From: JBEBSD01 sp040394475 | Lineage (GTDB): Bacteria; Bacteroidota; Bacteroidia; Cytophagales; Spirosomataceae | Length of the DNA: 64,000 bases | Direction of reading: 5' to 3' | Assembly: GCA_040394475.1 (NCBI GenBank) | Contig: JBEBSD010000029.1 | Span: 1 to 64,000 of the forward strand | Part shown: positions 51,786 to 60,185 of the stretch, one piece after another | Numbering within the stretch: position 1 is the first letter of the stretch | Layout of the letters: the number at the start of each line of letters is the position of its first letter | Program-made: the position numbers and the translations under genes | Notes under the pieces: generated by a model | Database searches by the model: none | Seen by the model: only the letters and a program-made list of their open reading frames with translations | What the model was told of the DNA's origin: nothing

Positions 51786-51818
51786 ATTTGTTAATTAACT
51801 ATCAAGCGGCAAGAATCA

Positions 51819-52163
51819 ATGTTTGAAGGACTTTTTGACATTAAGAACGACCGCAGGCTGAGTGTCTATCTTTACCGTTCCGGAGTTGCCTGCTGGTTGT
51901 TGTACCTGGTAGCCGGCTCCCCCTTGCTGGGAGCGCTCGCAGCCTACAGAAACGAAATCGGCGTATTTTCGGCTTTATTGATGATTACAGGATTTACCGC
52001 GTCCATGGTGTTTGAGTACATTCATCACCGGGCTCTTTACGAACAAAAGAAAAAATGGCTTTTTGCCAGTTATGTTTTTCTTGGTTTCCTGCTCTATTTC
52101 CTGGAATTCAAGGGCACCTCGCTACCGCAGTTCTGGATGCAGTTTCTCGCCTGGCTGGGCTAG
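51819..52163 (+). CDS. Small membrane protein of unknown function
   Basis: A 114-residue protein with three predicted helices (about 22-43, 47-67, 80-97). I recognise no family. It is flanked by its own promoter and by the rimP promoter, so it is likely a single-gene transcript. Codon use and composition look like those of its neighbours. Confidence 0.7.
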   Translation: MFEGLFDIKNDRRLSVYLYRSGVACWLLYLVAGSPLLGALAAYRNEIGVFSALLMITGFTASMVFEYIHHRALYEQKKKWLFASYVFLGFLLYFLEFKGTSLPQFWMQFLAWLG

Positions 52164-52243
52164 GCTCCTCCCGCCTGGCCCGCTGCCGATGCCTGCAAAA
52201 CCCGTCCCTGCCGGCACGTAATGCAAGCTTTTAAAATCGTTTC

Positions 52244-52274
52244 TTGTTATTTCTTTAAATATCCCTTAAATTTG
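52244..52274 (+). promoter_or_regulatory. Promoter of the rimP-nusA-infB operon
   Basis: TTG at 52244-52246, a 20-bp spacer and TAAATTTG at 52267-52274, an exact match to the Bacteroidota consensus. It gives a leader of about 50 nt that includes the hairpin at 52303-52325. Confidence 0.7.
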
Positions 52275-52302
52275 CAGGGATTACATTTCGTGAAGGTTCA
52301 GA

Positions 52303-52325
52303 GGGGGTGATAATCCCCTTTTTTT
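52303..52325 (+). terminator. Terminator-like hairpin in the rimP leader
   Basis: GGGG (52304-52307), a 7-nt loop, CCCC (52315-52318) and seven T's, ending 8 bp before the rimP start. It could act as an attenuator. The stem is short (4 GC pairs plus flanking weak pairs). Confidence 0.5.
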
Positions 52326-52333
52326 ATTACAAT

Positions 52334-52816
52334 ATGCTTTTAACTGAAACCATTGAGTCGCTGCTGCAACCGTATTTAGAGGAGGGAAAGTATTTTGTGG
52401 TGAGTATGCGGGTAAAGCCGGGCAAAGTGTCACAGCATATCATGATCCTGCTCGACAGCGATGAAGGAATTACCATACAGGAATGCGCCAGTATCAGCAG
52501 ACGGCTGGGGAATGACATGGAAACGCAGGAGGTACTGGATACGCCGTACACCCTGGAGGTTTCGTCTCCCGGCCTGGATCAGCCCTTGCTGATCAACCGG
52601 CAGTACCTGAAGAATATCGGACGGGACCTGAAAGTCTCCCTGCTTTCAGGAGAGATCCTGGAGGGAACGTTAACAGCAGCCACGGACACCGGTATCGTCC
52701 TGGAGCTGCCCAAACCGAAGAAGAAGTCAAAAGTGCCTCTTGCAGAAGAGGATTTCGTAAAACCGGTTGCTTTTGAAGAAATATCCAAAGCATTTGTCCA
52801 GATCAGTTTCAAGTAA
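52334..52816 (+). CDS. rimP: Ribosome maturation factor RimP
   Basis: Needed for 30S subunit assembly. 160 residues from the ATG at 52334; a GTG at 52307 in the same frame would place the start inside the leader hairpin and is unlikely. N-terminal alpha/beta domain (IMILLDSDEGITIQECASISRRLG) and a C-terminal barrel-like part (LEVSSPGLDQPL). It leads the conserved rimP-nusA-infB order. Confidence 0.93.
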   Translation: MLLTETIESLLQPYLEEGKYFVVSMRVKPGKVSQHIMILLDSDEGITIQECASISRRLGNDMETQEVLDTPYTLEVSSPGLDQPLLINRQYLKNIGRDLKVSLLSGEILEGTLTAATDTGIVLELPKPKKKSKVPLAEEDFVKPVAFEEISKAFVQISFK

Positions 52817-52911
52817 CTGTTCTGATTTTCTAGCCCGAACAGCACTTTTTGATGCATTACGGGGTTTAGTATAACGAAATATTTTAAAGATAAACAGTGT
52901 GAATTTAACTC

Positions 52912-54153
52912 ATGGATAGTGGAGTATTGATCGAGTCGTTTGCAGAATTTGCCCGCTCGAAAAACATAGATCGTCCAACGATGATCAGCGTACTTGAAGA
53001 AGTTTTTCGTACAATGATCCGGAAGAAATTTGGCACCGATGAAAACTTCGACGTAATCATCAACCCTGAAAACGGCGACCTCGAGATGTGGAGAACCCGG
53101 GAGATTGTGGATGATGACTCGGAAGACATCTGGGACTTCGACAAAATACCGCTGAGTGAGGCAAAGAAAATCCAGTCTGACTTTGAAGTGGGGGAAGAGG
53201 TTGCAGAGGAAGTTAAGCTGATCGATTTCGGACGTCGTTTGATACAAACCGCCCGGCAGACCCTGATCCAGAAAATAAAGGACCTGGAGAAGGAGATGAT
53301 GTTTGAAAAATACAAGGATCAGGTGGGCGAACTGCTGACCGGTGAAGTTTATCAGACGCTGCGGAATGAAATAATCGTGCTGGATAGCGACGGGAACGAA
53401 TTAAGCCTGCCCCGTACCGAGCAGATATCGAAAGACCGCTACCGGAAAGGAGATAACGTAAAGGCTGTCATCCATAAGGCGGAGCTCAACAACGGAACGC
53501 CCAGGATTACGCTTTCCCGGACATCGCCGGTGTTTCTGGAGCGGCTCTTCGAGGTAGAAATACCTGAAATTTATGACGGGCACATTACGATCAAGAAAAT
53601 TGTACGTGAACCGGGAGAACGCGCGAAAGTAGCCGTAGAATCGTTCGATGACCGTATTGATCCGGTAGGCGCCTGTGTGGGAATGAAAGGATCCCGGATT
53701 CATACCATTGTGCGGGAATTAGGCAATGAGAACATCGATGTTATTAATTTCACCGATAACCTCGAACTGCTCATCAGCCGGGCGCTCAGTCCTGCGAAGA
53801 TCAGCTCCATGCAAATTGACCGGGATGCCAAACGGGTTTCCGTTTTTCTTCGCCCGGACCAGGTTTCACTGGCGATTGGCAAAGGAGGACAAAACATTAA
53901 ACTGGCCGGAAAACTGGTTGGAATGGAGATCGATGTATTCCGCGATGTGGAGGAGTTAAGCGAAGAAGATGTAGATTTGTCGGAATTTACAGATGAAATC
54001 GACGAGTGGATGATCGAAGAGCTTCATAAAATAGGCCTCGATACCGCTAAAAGTGTCCTGGCCCTGAGCAAGGAAGAATTGGTCCGGAGAACGGATCTTG
54101 AGGAAGCGACAGTGGAGGAGATTATGGATATCCTGCGAAAGGAATTCGAATAA
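52912..54153 (+). CDS. nusA: Transcription factor NusA
   Basis: A transcription elongation and termination factor of 413 residues. Polymerase-binding N-terminal domain (1-125), S1 domain (about 133-200), and two KH domains (GACVGMKGSRIHTIVRELGNE at about 250 and LAIGKGGQNIKLAGKLVG at about 320). The C-terminus ends with an acidic helical part (ELVRRTDLEEATVEEI). It follows rimP by 95 bp and precedes infB by 98 bp. Confidence 0.95.
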   Translation: MDSGVLIESFAEFARSKNIDRPTMISVLEEVFRTMIRKKFGTDENFDVIINPENGDLEMWRTREIVDDDSEDIWDFDKIPLSEAKKIQSDFEVGEEVAEEVKLIDFGRRLIQTARQTLIQKIKDLEKEMMFEKYKDQVGELLTGEVYQTLRNEIIVLDSDGNELSLPRTEQISKDRYRKGDNVKAVIHKAELNNGTPRITLSRTSPVFLERLFEVEIPEIYDGHITIKKIVREPGERAKVAVESFDDRIDPVGACVGMKGSRIHTIVRELGNENIDVINFTDNLELLISRALSPAKISSMQIDRDAKRVSVFLRPDQVSLAIGKGGQNIKLAGKLVGMEIDVFRDVEELSEEDVDLSEFTDEIDEWMIEELHKIGLDTAKSVLALSKEELVRRTDLEEATVEEIMDILRKEFE

Positions 54154-54251
54154 AAAGTACCCCCGGAGAATCCGGAGCAGGTTCTCAATTAAGTATTTAC
54201 TCGGTTCCCCACACAACAGTGTACGGGAACTCCAGACTTTATATTAGTTAT

Positions 54252-57200
54252 ATGGCAGAAGACAAAATGATGCGCCTTAGCCAAGTGGCACGAATCCTGA
54301 ACGTAGGAATAACTACGATCGTGGATCATCTTTCTGCCAAAGGGTTTAAGGTAGAAACCAATCCTAACACCAAAATTAACAGTGAACAGATCGGCTTTCT
54401 GGCAAAGGATTTCGATTCAGGGGAATTGTTTGCCGTTTTGGCGCCGGCAAAAGAAGAGGCTCCCCGGAATACCGAACCCGCAACAGAAACGAAACACAAA
54501 AGTGAAGTAGAAGGAATTTTATATTTCCGGGAGGCGCCCCTCCGCGAGGCGCCCCTCCGGGAAGCACCGGTACAGGAAACACCGGTACAGCAGGAAACGC
54601 CCGTGCAGGAAACGCCGGCGAAACCGGCTGAAAGCGCCGCTCCGGAAGAAGCACCCGCTGCGCCGCCTGCCGAGGAGACGCCCGCTGCAGAAAATAAACT
54701 ACCCGGCATTAAAGTCGTCGGTAAGGTAGAACTGGACAAAAAGGGATTTGTCGTCCACAAAAAACCGGAATCTCCGGCACCGGAAGCCGTACAGCAGCCC
54801 CCGGCGGAAGCGACGCCGGAAACAGTACCGGATGAACCGAAAGAGACGGTACATGCAGAGCCCCCGGTAGCGGGGCCCGCCGCCGTAGCGCCCGAACCTG
54901 CAGCACCGGCAGCCACGCCGGAACCGGTTGCCAGCGAACCTGCCCCGGTGGCGCAGCCGCCGGTAGCCCCCGAGCCCGCGCCGGTCGAACCTCCGGTGAC
55001 AGCGCCTGTTGCTGTGGAAGCCCCGAAATCTCCGGTAAAAGAAGAAGAAAAAGTCATTGAAGCCAAGAGTAAGGTTCCTCTGAAAGGACTCACCGTAGTC
55101 GGTAAAATAGAACTTCCGTCCGAGCGCAATAAGAAGAAAGACGCAGACAGCGCAGACGACAGTCACGATAAGAAACGGAAACGGAAACGGAAACGGATTC
55201 GCGGAGAATCGGATAAACCGGCCGGTGAAGCGCCCAAGACTGCAACTCCGACGGCTAAGCCCAAGGAAGCTGCGGCAGCTACTCCGGCCACTGAGGCGAA
55301 AAGTACGCAAAGCGCCCATTCCAAATTAAGGGGCGGCCGCAGGAGAGATAAGCGGGAAGAAGTTTCCCAGAAAGAGGTAAGTGACAATATCAGGGCGACG
55401 ATGGCCCGGATGAGCGGTACCACCCAGCGCGGCAACACCGGCGGCGGACGTGGAAGAGGTCGCCGCAGAGACCGTACAGGCGACGAGAATCTCGACCTGA
55501 TGGACGGCGAAGAAAACAAGATATTGCGGGTCACCGAGTTTGTGTCTGCCAACGAGCTCGCCTCGCTGATGGATGTTTCGGTACAGGAAGTGATTTCGGT
55601 TTGTCTCAACATGGGACTCTTCGTTTCTATCAATCAGCGCCTGGATGCAGAAGCCATCACCTTCATTGCCGACGAATTCGGCTACGAGGTTGCGTTTATC
55701 TCGGCGGAAGAAGAAATAGAAAATGAGCTGGAACAAGAAGATAATGAGGAAGACCTGGTAGAACGTGCCCCTATCGTAACGATTATGGGACATGTCGACC
55801 ACGGAAAAACCTCTTTACTGGATTATATACGGAAGGCCAATGTGGTCAGCGGAGAAGCGGGCGGAATCACCCAGCACATCGGTGCTTACAGCGTAAAAAC
55901 CCAGACCGGAAAGCTCGTCACCTTCCTCGACACACCGGGTCACGAAGCCTTTACCGCCATGCGTGCACGGGGAGCCAAGGTGACCGACGTGGTAATCATC
56001 GTTATTGCGGCTGACGACAGTATTATGCCCCAGACAAGGGAAGCCATCAACCATGCACAGGTGGCCGGTGTCCCGATTGTATTTGCCTTCAGTAAAATTG
56101 ACAAAGCCGGTGCTAACTCTGAGAAAATCAGGGAAGAATTAGCGCAGATGAACCTTTTGGTAGAAGATTGGGGCGGGAAATACCAGGCACAGGAAATTTC
56201 TTCCAAATCCGGCCTGGGAATTGACGAGCTCCTGGAAAAAGTACTGCTCGAAGCTGAATTGCTGGAATTGAAAGCCAATCCTTCCAAACGCGCTTCGGGT
56301 ACCGTGATTGAAGCCTCTCTGGATAAAGGAAGAGGGTTTGTGACGACCCTGCTGGTGCAGACAGGGACCATGCACGTGGGAGATACCGTCCTGGCAGGTG
56401 CGCATTTCGGCCGCGTAAAAGCCATGACCGATTACCGGGGCAAGCGCCTGAAAGAGGCAGGCCCGTCAACCCCCGTACAATTACTCGGGCTGAACGGCGC
56501 CCCGCAGGCGGGTGACAAATTTGCGGTGATGGAAAATGAACGGGACGCCCGTGATATTGCCAACAAACGGGAACAAATCCTGCGTGAGCAAAGCATCAGG
56601 ACCCGTAAGCACATTACGCTGGAAGAAATCGGACGCCGGAAAGCGATCGGAAGCTTTAAACAACTGAACCTGATCGTGAAAGGGGACGTAGACGGTTCCG
56701 TGGAAGCGTTATCGGACTCGTTGCTGCAGCTTTCCACCGAAGAAATCCAGGTAAACATTATCCACAAAGCGGTCGGCCAGATCTCCGAATCGGATGTCAA
56801 CCTGGCGATTGCCTCTGATGCGATTATTGTCGGCTTCCAGGTACGCCCGTCGAGCAATGCCAAGCGCATGGCCGAGCAGGAGCAAATCGAAATCCGTCAT
56901 TACTCGGTCATCTACCAGGCGATCGACGAAATCAAAGACGCCATGACCGGTATGCTTGCGCCTACTGTGGAAGAAATAATTACCGGTAATATCGAAATCC
57001 GTGAAGTCTTCAAAATCAGCCGCATCGGTACGATTGCCGGATGTTATGTAACCGACGGTTTCGTGAAACGGAATAACAAAATCAGGATCATACGGGCGGG
57101 TATCGTTATCCATACCGGGGAAATCGACTCGCTGAAACGCTACAAAGATGACGTAACAGAAGTTCGTTCCGGATACGAGTGCGGATTGAACATTAAGAAC

Positions 57201-57269
57201 TACAACGAAATCGAAGTCGGTGATATCATCGAGAGCTTCGAGCTGAAAGAAGTGAAACGCACGTTGTAA
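54252..57269 (+). CDS. infB: Translation initiation factor IF-2
   Basis: The GTPase that places initiator tRNA on the ribosome. 1005 residues from the ATG at 54252; an upstream GTG at 54219 is less likely. The N-terminal IF2_N-like helix (MMRLSQVARILNVGITTIVDHL) is followed by a long Pro/Glu/Ala-rich segment (about 75-330) with repeated PVQETP and REAPLREAP-like units, then a second IF2_N part at about 420-480. The GTPase domain starts with GHVDHGKT (513-520), and domains II to IV end in ELKEVKRTL. The Pro/Ala-rich stretch is longer and more repetitive than I would expect in E. coli IF-2. A strong terminator follows. Confidence 0.95.
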   Translation: MAEDKMMRLSQVARILNVGITTIVDHLSAKGFKVETNPNTKINSEQIGFLAKDFDSGELFAVLAPAKEEAPRNTEPATETKHKSEVEGILYFREAPLREAPLREAPVQETPVQQETPVQETPAKPAESAAPEEAPAAPPAEETPAAENKLPGIKVVGKVELDKKGFVVHKKPESPAPEAVQQPPAEATPETVPDEPKETVHAEPPVAGPAAVAPEPAAPAATPEPVASEPAPVAQPPVAPEPAPVEPPVTAPVAVEAPKSPVKEEEKVIEAKSKVPLKGLTVVGKIELPSERNKKKDADSADDSHDKKRKRKRKRIRGESDKPAGEAPKTATPTAKPKEAAAATPATEAKSTQSAHSKLRGGRRRDKREEVSQKEVSDNIRATMARMSGTTQRGNTGGGRGRGRRRDRTGDENLDLMDGEENKILRVTEFVSANELASLMDVSVQEVISVCLNMGLFVSINQRLDAEAITFIADEFGYEVAFISAEEEIENELEQEDNEEDLVERAPIVTIMGHVDHGKTSLLDYIRKANVVSGEAGGITQHIGAYSVKTQTGKLVTFLDTPGHEAFTAMRARGAKVTDVVIIVIAADDSIMPQTREAINHAQVAGVPIVFAFSKIDKAGANSEKIREELAQMNLLVEDWGGKYQAQEISSKSGLGIDELLEKVLLEAELLELKANPSKRASGTVIEASLDKGRGFVTTLLVQTGTMHVGDTVLAGAHFGRVKAMTDYRGKRLKEAGPSTPVQLLGLNGAPQAGDKFAVMENERDARDIANKREQILREQSIRTRKHITLEEIGRRKAIGSFKQLNLIVKGDVDGSVEALSDSLLQLSTEEIQVNIIHKAVGQISESDVNLAIASDAIIVGFQVRPSSNAKRMAEQEQIEIRHYSVIYQAIDEIKDAMTGMLAPTVEEIITGNIEIREVFKISRIGTIAGCYVTDGFVKRNNKIRIIRAGIVIHTGEIDSLKRYKDDVTEVRSGYECGLNIKNYNEIEVGDIIESFELKEVKRTL

Positions 57270-57280
57270 CTAAATAACAT

Positions 57281-57338
57281 CCAGGTCACAAAAAAACGCT
57301 GTAGAGGAAATCCTTTACAGCGTTTTTTTGTGACCTGG
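57281..57338. terminator. Very strong bidirectional terminator
   Basis: A nearly perfect 58-bp palindrome between convergent infB and kdsC. The outer stem has 23 uninterrupted pairs, starting CCAGGTCACAAAAAAACGC, so each strand ends with TTTTTTT inside the stem. Confidence 0.92.
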
Positions 57339-57346
57339 CCGGTTCC

Positions 57347-57871
57347 TCATCTCCCCCACGACAGCCATTTCCCCTGTGCTTTGAGCACTTGTTCGATCAG
57401 TTCCCGGACAGCCCCTTCCCCTCCCTTGCGGGAAGCCACATAAGTGGCTACTTCCAGCACCTCCTCCACGGCATCGGCCGGACAGGCGCTGAGGACTCCT
57501 TCCTGTATCATGACCTCATAATCCGGAATATCATCCCCCATAAAAATAACTTCCTCGACCGCGAGGTTGCTATCCCGGAGGTACTTCCAAAAAACAGGCG
57601 CTTTCCCGTCAGGTGAAGCGCCTTGAAAGATTTCCTTTACTCCCAGATACTCCAGGCGCTTCCGGACTCCGACCTGATTCTGGGCAGACAATATAGCTAC
57701 CCGATAACCCAGTTTCAGCGCCCGGTTGATCCCATAACCATCCCGGACATTAAAGGTACGGGGTTGCTCGCCGCTCTCCAATGCCAGCACATCGCCATTG
57801 GTCATCACGCCGTCGATATCAAAAATAAAAGTGGTAATTTTTTGAAATGTTTCTGTTACAGTTTGCTTCAT
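57347..57871 (-). CDS. kdsC: KdsC-type 3-deoxy-D-manno-octulosonate 8-phosphate phosphatase
   Basis: A HAD phosphatase of 174 residues that makes free KDO for lipopolysaccharide. The nucleophile pair Asp18 and Asp20 lies in FIFDIDGVMTNG; AILSAQNQ is motif II; KAPVFWKYL and FMGDDIPDYEVM are motifs III and IV. The length and the absence of a cap domain fit KdsC. It belongs with the GT9 and LpxL-like genes in envelope synthesis. It has no obvious partner gene next to it. Confidence 0.92.
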   Translation of the reverse strand: MKQTVTETFQKITTFIFDIDGVMTNGDVLALESGEQPRTFNVRDGYGINRALKLGYRVAILSAQNQVGVRKRLEYLGVKEIFQGASPDGKAPVFWKYLRDSNLAVEEVIFMGDDIPDYEVMIQEGVLSACPADAVEEVLEVATYVASRKGGEGAVRELIEQVLKAQGKWLSWGR

Positions 57872-57886
57872 TTGTCCGGAGATTTC

Positions 57887-57926
57887 GTGTTTTTGTATTT
57901 TAGTGTTCTTGTTTTTTTGTTTTTCG
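57887..57926. repeat. Octanucleotide array, GTNTTTTT type
   Basis: Five 8-bp units in phase (GTGTTTTT, GTATTTTA, GTGTTCTT, GTTTTTTT, GTTTTTCG) just upstream of kdsC. The only array in the window with an 8-bp period. Confidence 0.55.
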
Positions 57927-57979
57927 CCGACCCGGTCATGAGACGAGGGAGAGCGGTTGCAACATCCCCTACCCGCCCC

Positions 57980-58014
57980 AACTCATAACTCATAACTCCT
58001 AACTCATAACTCTC
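57980..58014. repeat. Heptanucleotide array, AACTCAT family
   Basis: Five 7-bp units (AACTCAT three times, AACTCCT, AACTCTC). Its last unit runs into the stop codon of the gene at 58013. Confidence 0.75.
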
Positions 58015-58810
58015 AATGATATTTCCCCCGTATACTCTCCGTAACAGCGTGGTATAGCTGCGCCCATTCAGGATTAATATCCTGCAGCATCGACAAGTGC
58101 TGACGAATCATTTCCCAGTCGCCTCTTCTGGCCACGCCTGTTTGCCCGTCCGCCGGATTCTCCAGTAACAGCGCTTTGCGGAAGGTCTGTTCCACCAACG
58201 GTTTCAGCAGCTCAAAATCCATCTGTTTCGATTCCAGTAAATCATGTGCGACCGCCAGCATATGGTTGGTAAAATTATTGGCGAACGTAGCCGTCAGATG
58301 TAAAAACCGGCGTTCCTCAGAATCCATCCGGTACACAGTCTTACTGATCGTATGGGCCAGCTGTACCAGCAAGTCTTCCATATCCCGGTCATCGGCTTCC
58401 ACACAAAACGGAATCACGCTGTAATCCGGCACATGGGCCTTGCTAAAGGTCTGCAGGGGATAAAACACCCCCGTCCGCACCGGCACATCACTGTAGACCT
58501 CTGTCAACCGGTGCAGGCTTTCAAGAGAATGAATTCCTGATGTATTAACGACCATCACGTCGGACGGAAATACAATACGTTCCATCACCTCCTCCAGCGC
58601 ATCGTCCGCTACTGCCAAAATGATTAAGGCAGCGGCACTCTCTGAAAAATTGAGATCAGGTTGAATCATGCTGTCGTATAAATTTGCAACCAGCAAGCGT
58701 GCGTTCTGAGGGTCGCGGCTGTAGACTTCGCAAATGATATGTCCGGCATTCTCAAAGGCCTGTGCCAGGTGCCAGGCTACATTTCCGGCGCCAACAAACG
58801 AGATATTCAT
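58013..58810 (-). CDS. DUF2520 Rossmann-fold protein
   Basis: A 265-residue protein. The N-terminal Rossmann part (NISFVGAGNVAWHLAQAFENAGHII) resembles ProC/F420-dependent NADP oxidoreductases, and the C-terminal helical domain has HLTATFANNFTNHMLAVAHDLL, the DUF2520 signature. It probably binds NAD(P) and acts as a dehydrogenase of unknown substrate. The stop codon lies at the edge of a heptad array. Confidence 0.85.
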   Translation of the reverse strand: MNISFVGAGNVAWHLAQAFENAGHIICEVYSRDPQNARLLVANLYDSMIQPDLNFSESAAALIILAVADDALEEVMERIVFPSDVMVVNTSGIHSLESLHRLTEVYSDVPVRTGVFYPLQTFSKAHVPDYSVIPFCVEADDRDMEDLLVQLAHTISKTVYRMDSEERRFLHLTATFANNFTNHMLAVAHDLLESKQMDFELLKPLVEQTFRKALLLENPADGQTGVARRGDWEMIRQHLSMLQDINPEWAQLYHAVTESIRGKYH

Positions 58811-58877
58811 GGTCAGGGTGGTTGGAATTGTATTTCACGTTTCCCTGGCAAGATAATTCAAGAATTTGATTTTTCAG

Positions 58878-60152
58878 CTATAAGCTGAACGGGCGTTGTG
58901 AATCAATCTTAAGAAACACGAACAGCAGAATGGTAAACCCCCAGAGTGAGGAGCCCCCATAGCTAAAGAAGGGTAACGGGATACCGATGACCGGCATCAA
59001 CCCGATCGTCATACCGATATTTACGACAAAATGGAAAAAGAAGACCCCTGCTACACAATACCCGAATACCCTTCCAAACCGGGTTCGCTGTCGTTCCGCC
59101 AGTACCATCACCCTGGAAATCAATCCTAAAAAGAGTGCGATCACAATAGCGCTGCCCAGAAAACCATGTTCTTCGCCCACCGTACAAAAAATAAAGTCGG
59201 TGCTCTGTTCAGGCACGAAATCAAACTTGGTTTGGGTTCCTTCGAGGAAACCTTTCCCGAATAGCCTCCCCGATCCGATGGCGATTTTCGATTGGATGAC
59301 ATTCCATCCTGCTCCTCTGGGGTCTGAGTATGGGTCTACCAGGACCATTATCCGGCTTCGCTGGTGCCGTTGCAGCACGTTATTGATAAAGAAATCGACT
59401 CCCAGAACCGTAACGATCATTGCCACACCAAACAGCATGCTGGTCAGCGCCCCTCCCCTTCGGCGCGCCATTTTCGGCATCAGCCAGATGACCAGGGCTA
59501 CCAGGACGACTATTCCTGTCACAACCAGCCACTTATTCACCAGGAGAGTTATGACGATCAGGGCTGCCATTACCAGGCCGATCGTCAGGATAATCCCGGG
59601 AAGGCCTTCCCGGTACAGCATGATCAGAAACGAAGCAAATACCAGCGCCGACCCCGTTTCGTTCGACAGCAGGATCAGGACGGCAGGCAATCCGATAAGC
59701 AATGCCACAATTTTATAATCCTTCCACGACCTCGACAGACTTACCAGGGGGTCGCCCAGGTATTTCGCAAGTGCAAGGCTGGTCCCCAGCTTGGCAAATT
59801 CCGCGGGCTGCAGGGAAAAGCTTCCGATTTTAATCCAGGAACGGGACCCCTTAATATCCGTTGCCAGGAACAGGACGGCGATGAGCGACAGGATCATAAT
59901 TCCATAGATCACATAGGCGAATGTGTCATAAAACTTATGATCAATCACCAGAATTGCGATAATCAGGATAATCGATGTCCCAATCCACATCAATTGCTGG
60001 CCCGCCCGGTGAGAGATGTCAAAAATACTGGAAGGAATCTCCGGGCTGTAAACGGCTGCGTAAATATTGAACCAGCCCATCAGCACGCACAGGATGTACA
60101 ATAACACCACCAGCCAGTCAATATTGTAAATTATAGAATTCCGCGCCCCCAT
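58878..60152 (-). CDS. rodA: Rod-shape peptidoglycan polymerase RodA
   Basis: A SEDS-family glycosyltransferase of 424 residues with about ten membrane helices. IKGSRSWIKIGSFSLQPAEFAKLG and GKGFLEGTQTKFDFVPEQSTDFIF are conserved SEDS segments, the second carrying the catalytic Asp of the family. It works with PBP2 (mrdA), which lies 33 bp upstream in the same direction, to build the lateral wall. Confidence 0.94.
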   Translation of the reverse strand: MGARNSIIYNIDWLVVLLYILCVLMGWFNIYAAVYSPEIPSSIFDISHRAGQQLMWIGTSIILIIAILVIDHKFYDTFAYVIYGIMILSLIAVLFLATDIKGSRSWIKIGSFSLQPAEFAKLGTSLALAKYLGDPLVSLSRSWKDYKIVALLIGLPAVLILLSNETGSALVFASFLIMLYREGLPGIILTIGLVMAALIVITLLVNKWLVVTGIVVLVALVIWLMPKMARRRGGALTSMLFGVAMIVTVLGVDFFINNVLQRHQRSRIMVLVDPYSDPRGAGWNVIQSKIAIGSGRLFGKGFLEGTQTKFDFVPEQSTDFIFCTVGEEHGFLGSAIVIALFLGLISRVMVLAERQRTRFGRVFGYCVAGVFFFHFVVNIGMTIGLMPVIGIPLPFFSYGGSSLWGFTILLFVFLKIDSQRPFSL

Positions 60153-60185
60153 GTTATCTGTTACTAATTCTGTGGTTATCTGTTT

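Noticed and set aside
54326..55129. Long open frame antisense to infB
   Set aside because: It mirrors the Pro/Ala-rich, GC-rich segment of infB; its Ser/Gly/Ala translation is compositional noise.
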